A stretch of DNA of 64,000 nt from Allobosea sp. Root483D1. GTDB taxonomy: Bacteria > Pseudomonadota > Alphaproteobacteria > Rhizobiales > Beijerinckiaceae. The position numbers and the translations under genes were made by a program. Positions 63,601 to 64,000 of the stretch are shown here, piece by piece (position 1 is the stretch's first letter; every line of letters begins with the position of its first letter). The notes below the pieces were generated by a model. That model saw nothing but the letters and a program-made list of their open reading frames with translations. It searched no databases and was not told the DNA's origin. The DNA lies in NCBI RefSeq assembly GCF_001429505.1, contig NZ_LMJW01000011.1, positions 220,344 through 284,343 on the forward strand, in the 5' to 3' direction.

Positions 63601-63706
63601 GCTGACCCTCGTCCTGTTGCCGGTGCTCTACGTCACGGTTTTCGACGCTTCGACCTCACGAAACAAGGAGACGCCGGTGGCCGGCGCGGGAGCCTCCCTG
63701 TCATGA
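60626..63706 (+). CDS. RND family multidrug/solute efflux transporter
   Basis: A 1026-residue inner-membrane pump of the AcrB/HAE1 type. The first helix follows NLSEWALKSRSVVIYLMI. The proton-relay Asp pair is in ALLVDDAMTTTD near residue 410 and the relay Lys in LIGIITKNAVILVGQ near 925. Twelve helices and two large periplasmic loops are evident. It works with lipoprotein adaptors encoded on both sides and an outer-membrane channel not seen here. Confidence 0.95.
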   Translation: MSFNLSEWALKSRSVVIYLMIVAVAAGVFAFIRLGRNEDPAFVIKTMVVSAIWPGASMEDTLSQVTERLERQLEETPGLDSVRSFTRPGVTTIFVNLKGDVPARQVQDTWYRVRNLVADMRHTLPSGTLGPFFNDRFGDTFGIIYGFTSDGFTNRELRDHVEAIRSRLLLVPDVSKIEIVGTQDERIFIEFSVRGLANLGLDRAGLLAALQAQNIVRPAGEVQTQSEKFSVRVSGAFQSEADLLNINFPVGDRMVRLADIATIRRGHVDPPTPMFRVNGREAIGLGIAMRDGGDILALGVNIKKAMATVTAGLPLGIEPYLVADQAVTVSHAIDDFMMSLWQAVGIIMVVSFISLGVRPGLVVALAIPLTLAIVFACMLVAGIDMQRISLGALIIALALLVDDAMTTTDAMVTRLAAGEEKLKAATFAFDKYATAMLAGTLVTIAGFVPIGFAASSAGEYTFSLFAVVTIALIVSWFVAILFAPVLGVAMLKAPAASAQDQEPGRVERGFRAMLSGAIRLRWVTIAVTLALFAGSILALPLVPRQFFPASDRPELLVDLTLPQNASIYASEDLVNRLEDSLKGDPDIERWSTYVGRGAIRFYLPLNAQLPNDFFSQVVIVAKDVPGRERLQKKLEALLAQHFPNVVGRVSPLELGPPVGWPVQYRVSGPDIAEVRTIAMKLAQVVATNPSAKQINFDWIEPSRELRLRVDQDEARRLGLSSAAVAAIVNTVVSGTVVTQLRDSIYLVDVVVRAQDAERASLDTLRSMQVALPNGRSVPLSQFVSFDYGLDSPLIWRRDRVPNLTVSADVPPGTLPDALVNALQPSVEALRRTLPAGYGITVGGTVEESAKSQASVIAVVPVMLLIMFTVLMAQLRSFRLFAIVLSIAPLGLIGVVGALLLSGKPLGFVALLGILALIGIITKNAVILVGQIEDERAAGKGVIDAAIDAAGSRFRPIVLTAISTVLGMIPIAPTVFWGPMAFAIMGGLLVATVLTLVLLPVLYVTVFDASTSRNKETPVAGAGASLS

Positions 63707-64000
63707 GCGCGCGCTCGACAAGGCGGATGCCGATGGATCTTGCGGGGCGGGCTGCGGGCCTTGCGCTGCTCGGCGTCGTCCTGGCCTCCTGCGGCAACGA
63801 GCCGGTGCCGCCGTCGGAAGGGCGGCTTGTCGGCGTCGTCACGGTCGCGGCGGGGCAGTTCTCCGACGACATCCAGCTCAGCGGCGAGATCCAGGCGAAG
63901 AAGGATGTCGGGCTTGCCTTCCGCATCGGCGGGCGGGTGCTCGAACGCCCCGTCAATGTCGGCGACCGGGTGATGGCCGGGCAGGTCATCGCCCGGCTCG
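63703..64000 (+). CDS. Second RND efflux adaptor subunit, lipoprotein (5' end only)
   Basis: The first 99 codons of another membrane fusion protein, cut by the window end. A lipobox LASC near residue 30 marks a lipoprotein, and GLAFRIGGRVLERPVNVGD is the start of the lipoyl domain, clearly similar to the adaptor upstream of the pump. The ATG overlaps the pump stop by four bases, so pump and second adaptor are coupled. Confidence 0.88.
   Translation, partial: MSARSTRRMPMDLAGRAAGLALLGVVLASCGNEPVPPSEGRLVGVVTVAAGQFSDDIQLSGEIQAKKDVGLAFRIGGRVLERPVNVGDRVMAGQVIARL

Noticed and set aside
1..64000. Search by eye for tRNA, rRNA, CRISPR arrays, insertion sequences and phage genes
   Set aside because: No conserved tRNA arm pattern, regularly spaced repeat, transposase or integrase was found. 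Weak or degenerate examples could still be missed without a covariance-model search.

Overview
This window looks like chromosome from a high-GC alphaproteobacterium of the Hyphomicrobiales (Rhizobiales). The gene content resembles a versatile soil or water heterotroph of the Bosea type. That placement is inferred from gene style and base composition, not from a marker gene: there is no rRNA, tRNA, CRISPR array, insertion sequence or replication gene in the window. Nearly all of it is catabolic, transport and regulatory genes in tight operons, with many ATGA or TGATG stop/start overlaps.

Region 1 (1-13697) is a sugar or sugar-acid catabolic island. It has the 3' end of a TIM-barrel sugar isomerase, two Gfo/Idh/MocA dehydrogenases, an SDR, an SMP-30 lactonase, a D-2-hydroxyacid dehydrogenase, a sugar ABC importer without its own ATPase, an IlvD/Edd dehydratase, a LacI regulator, an enolase-superfamily dehydratase and an HpcH/HpaI aldolase. 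Together they can supply every step of a non-phosphorylative oxidative route (sugar to lactone, acid, 2-keto-3-deoxy acid, then pyruvate plus aldehyde). Region 2 (13698-17583) is a type I secretion ABC exporter with its adaptor and no visible substrate.

Region 3 (17584-37605) is an expanded phenylacetate regulon. A plus-strand operon carries paaJ-ABCDE, a diiron-like PaaA relative and paaZ. An Lrp/AsnC regulator and a fused indolepyruvate (aryl-pyruvate) ferredoxin oxidoreductase lie next, and could turn phenylpyruvate directly into phenylacetyl-CoA. A minus-strand operon carries paaG-paaI-paaK-tetR, and a divergent Liv-type ABC importer follows. Near-identical TetR-type palindromes precede both paa operons and point to one regulon. 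paaF and paaH are not in the window.

Region 4 (37690-47495) is a ten-gene minus-strand group: an oligopeptide-type ABC importer, an Ldh2-type dehydrogenase, a divergent enolase-superfamily protein, an ornithine-cyclodeaminase-family protein and a PhnD-like binding protein without a signal peptide. It may import and degrade an amino-acid, imino-acid or opine-like compound. Region 5 (47496-54656) has a membrane desaturase/hydroxylase, an XRE regulator divergent from a Rieske oxygenase plus HAL/PAL-family pair, and a YeiH-type permease with its divergent LysR regulator. The HAL/PAL-family protein is the most unusual gene in the window: the serine of the Ala-Ser-Gly triad that makes the MIO cofactor is deleted while much of the rest of the active site is kept.

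Region 6 (54657-64000) has an AT-rich gap, a small Arg/Pro-rich exported protein, a lipoprotein alpha/beta hydrolase, an AraC regulator with an MFS transporter, and an RND efflux pump flanked by two lipoprotein adaptor genes, the second cut by the window end.
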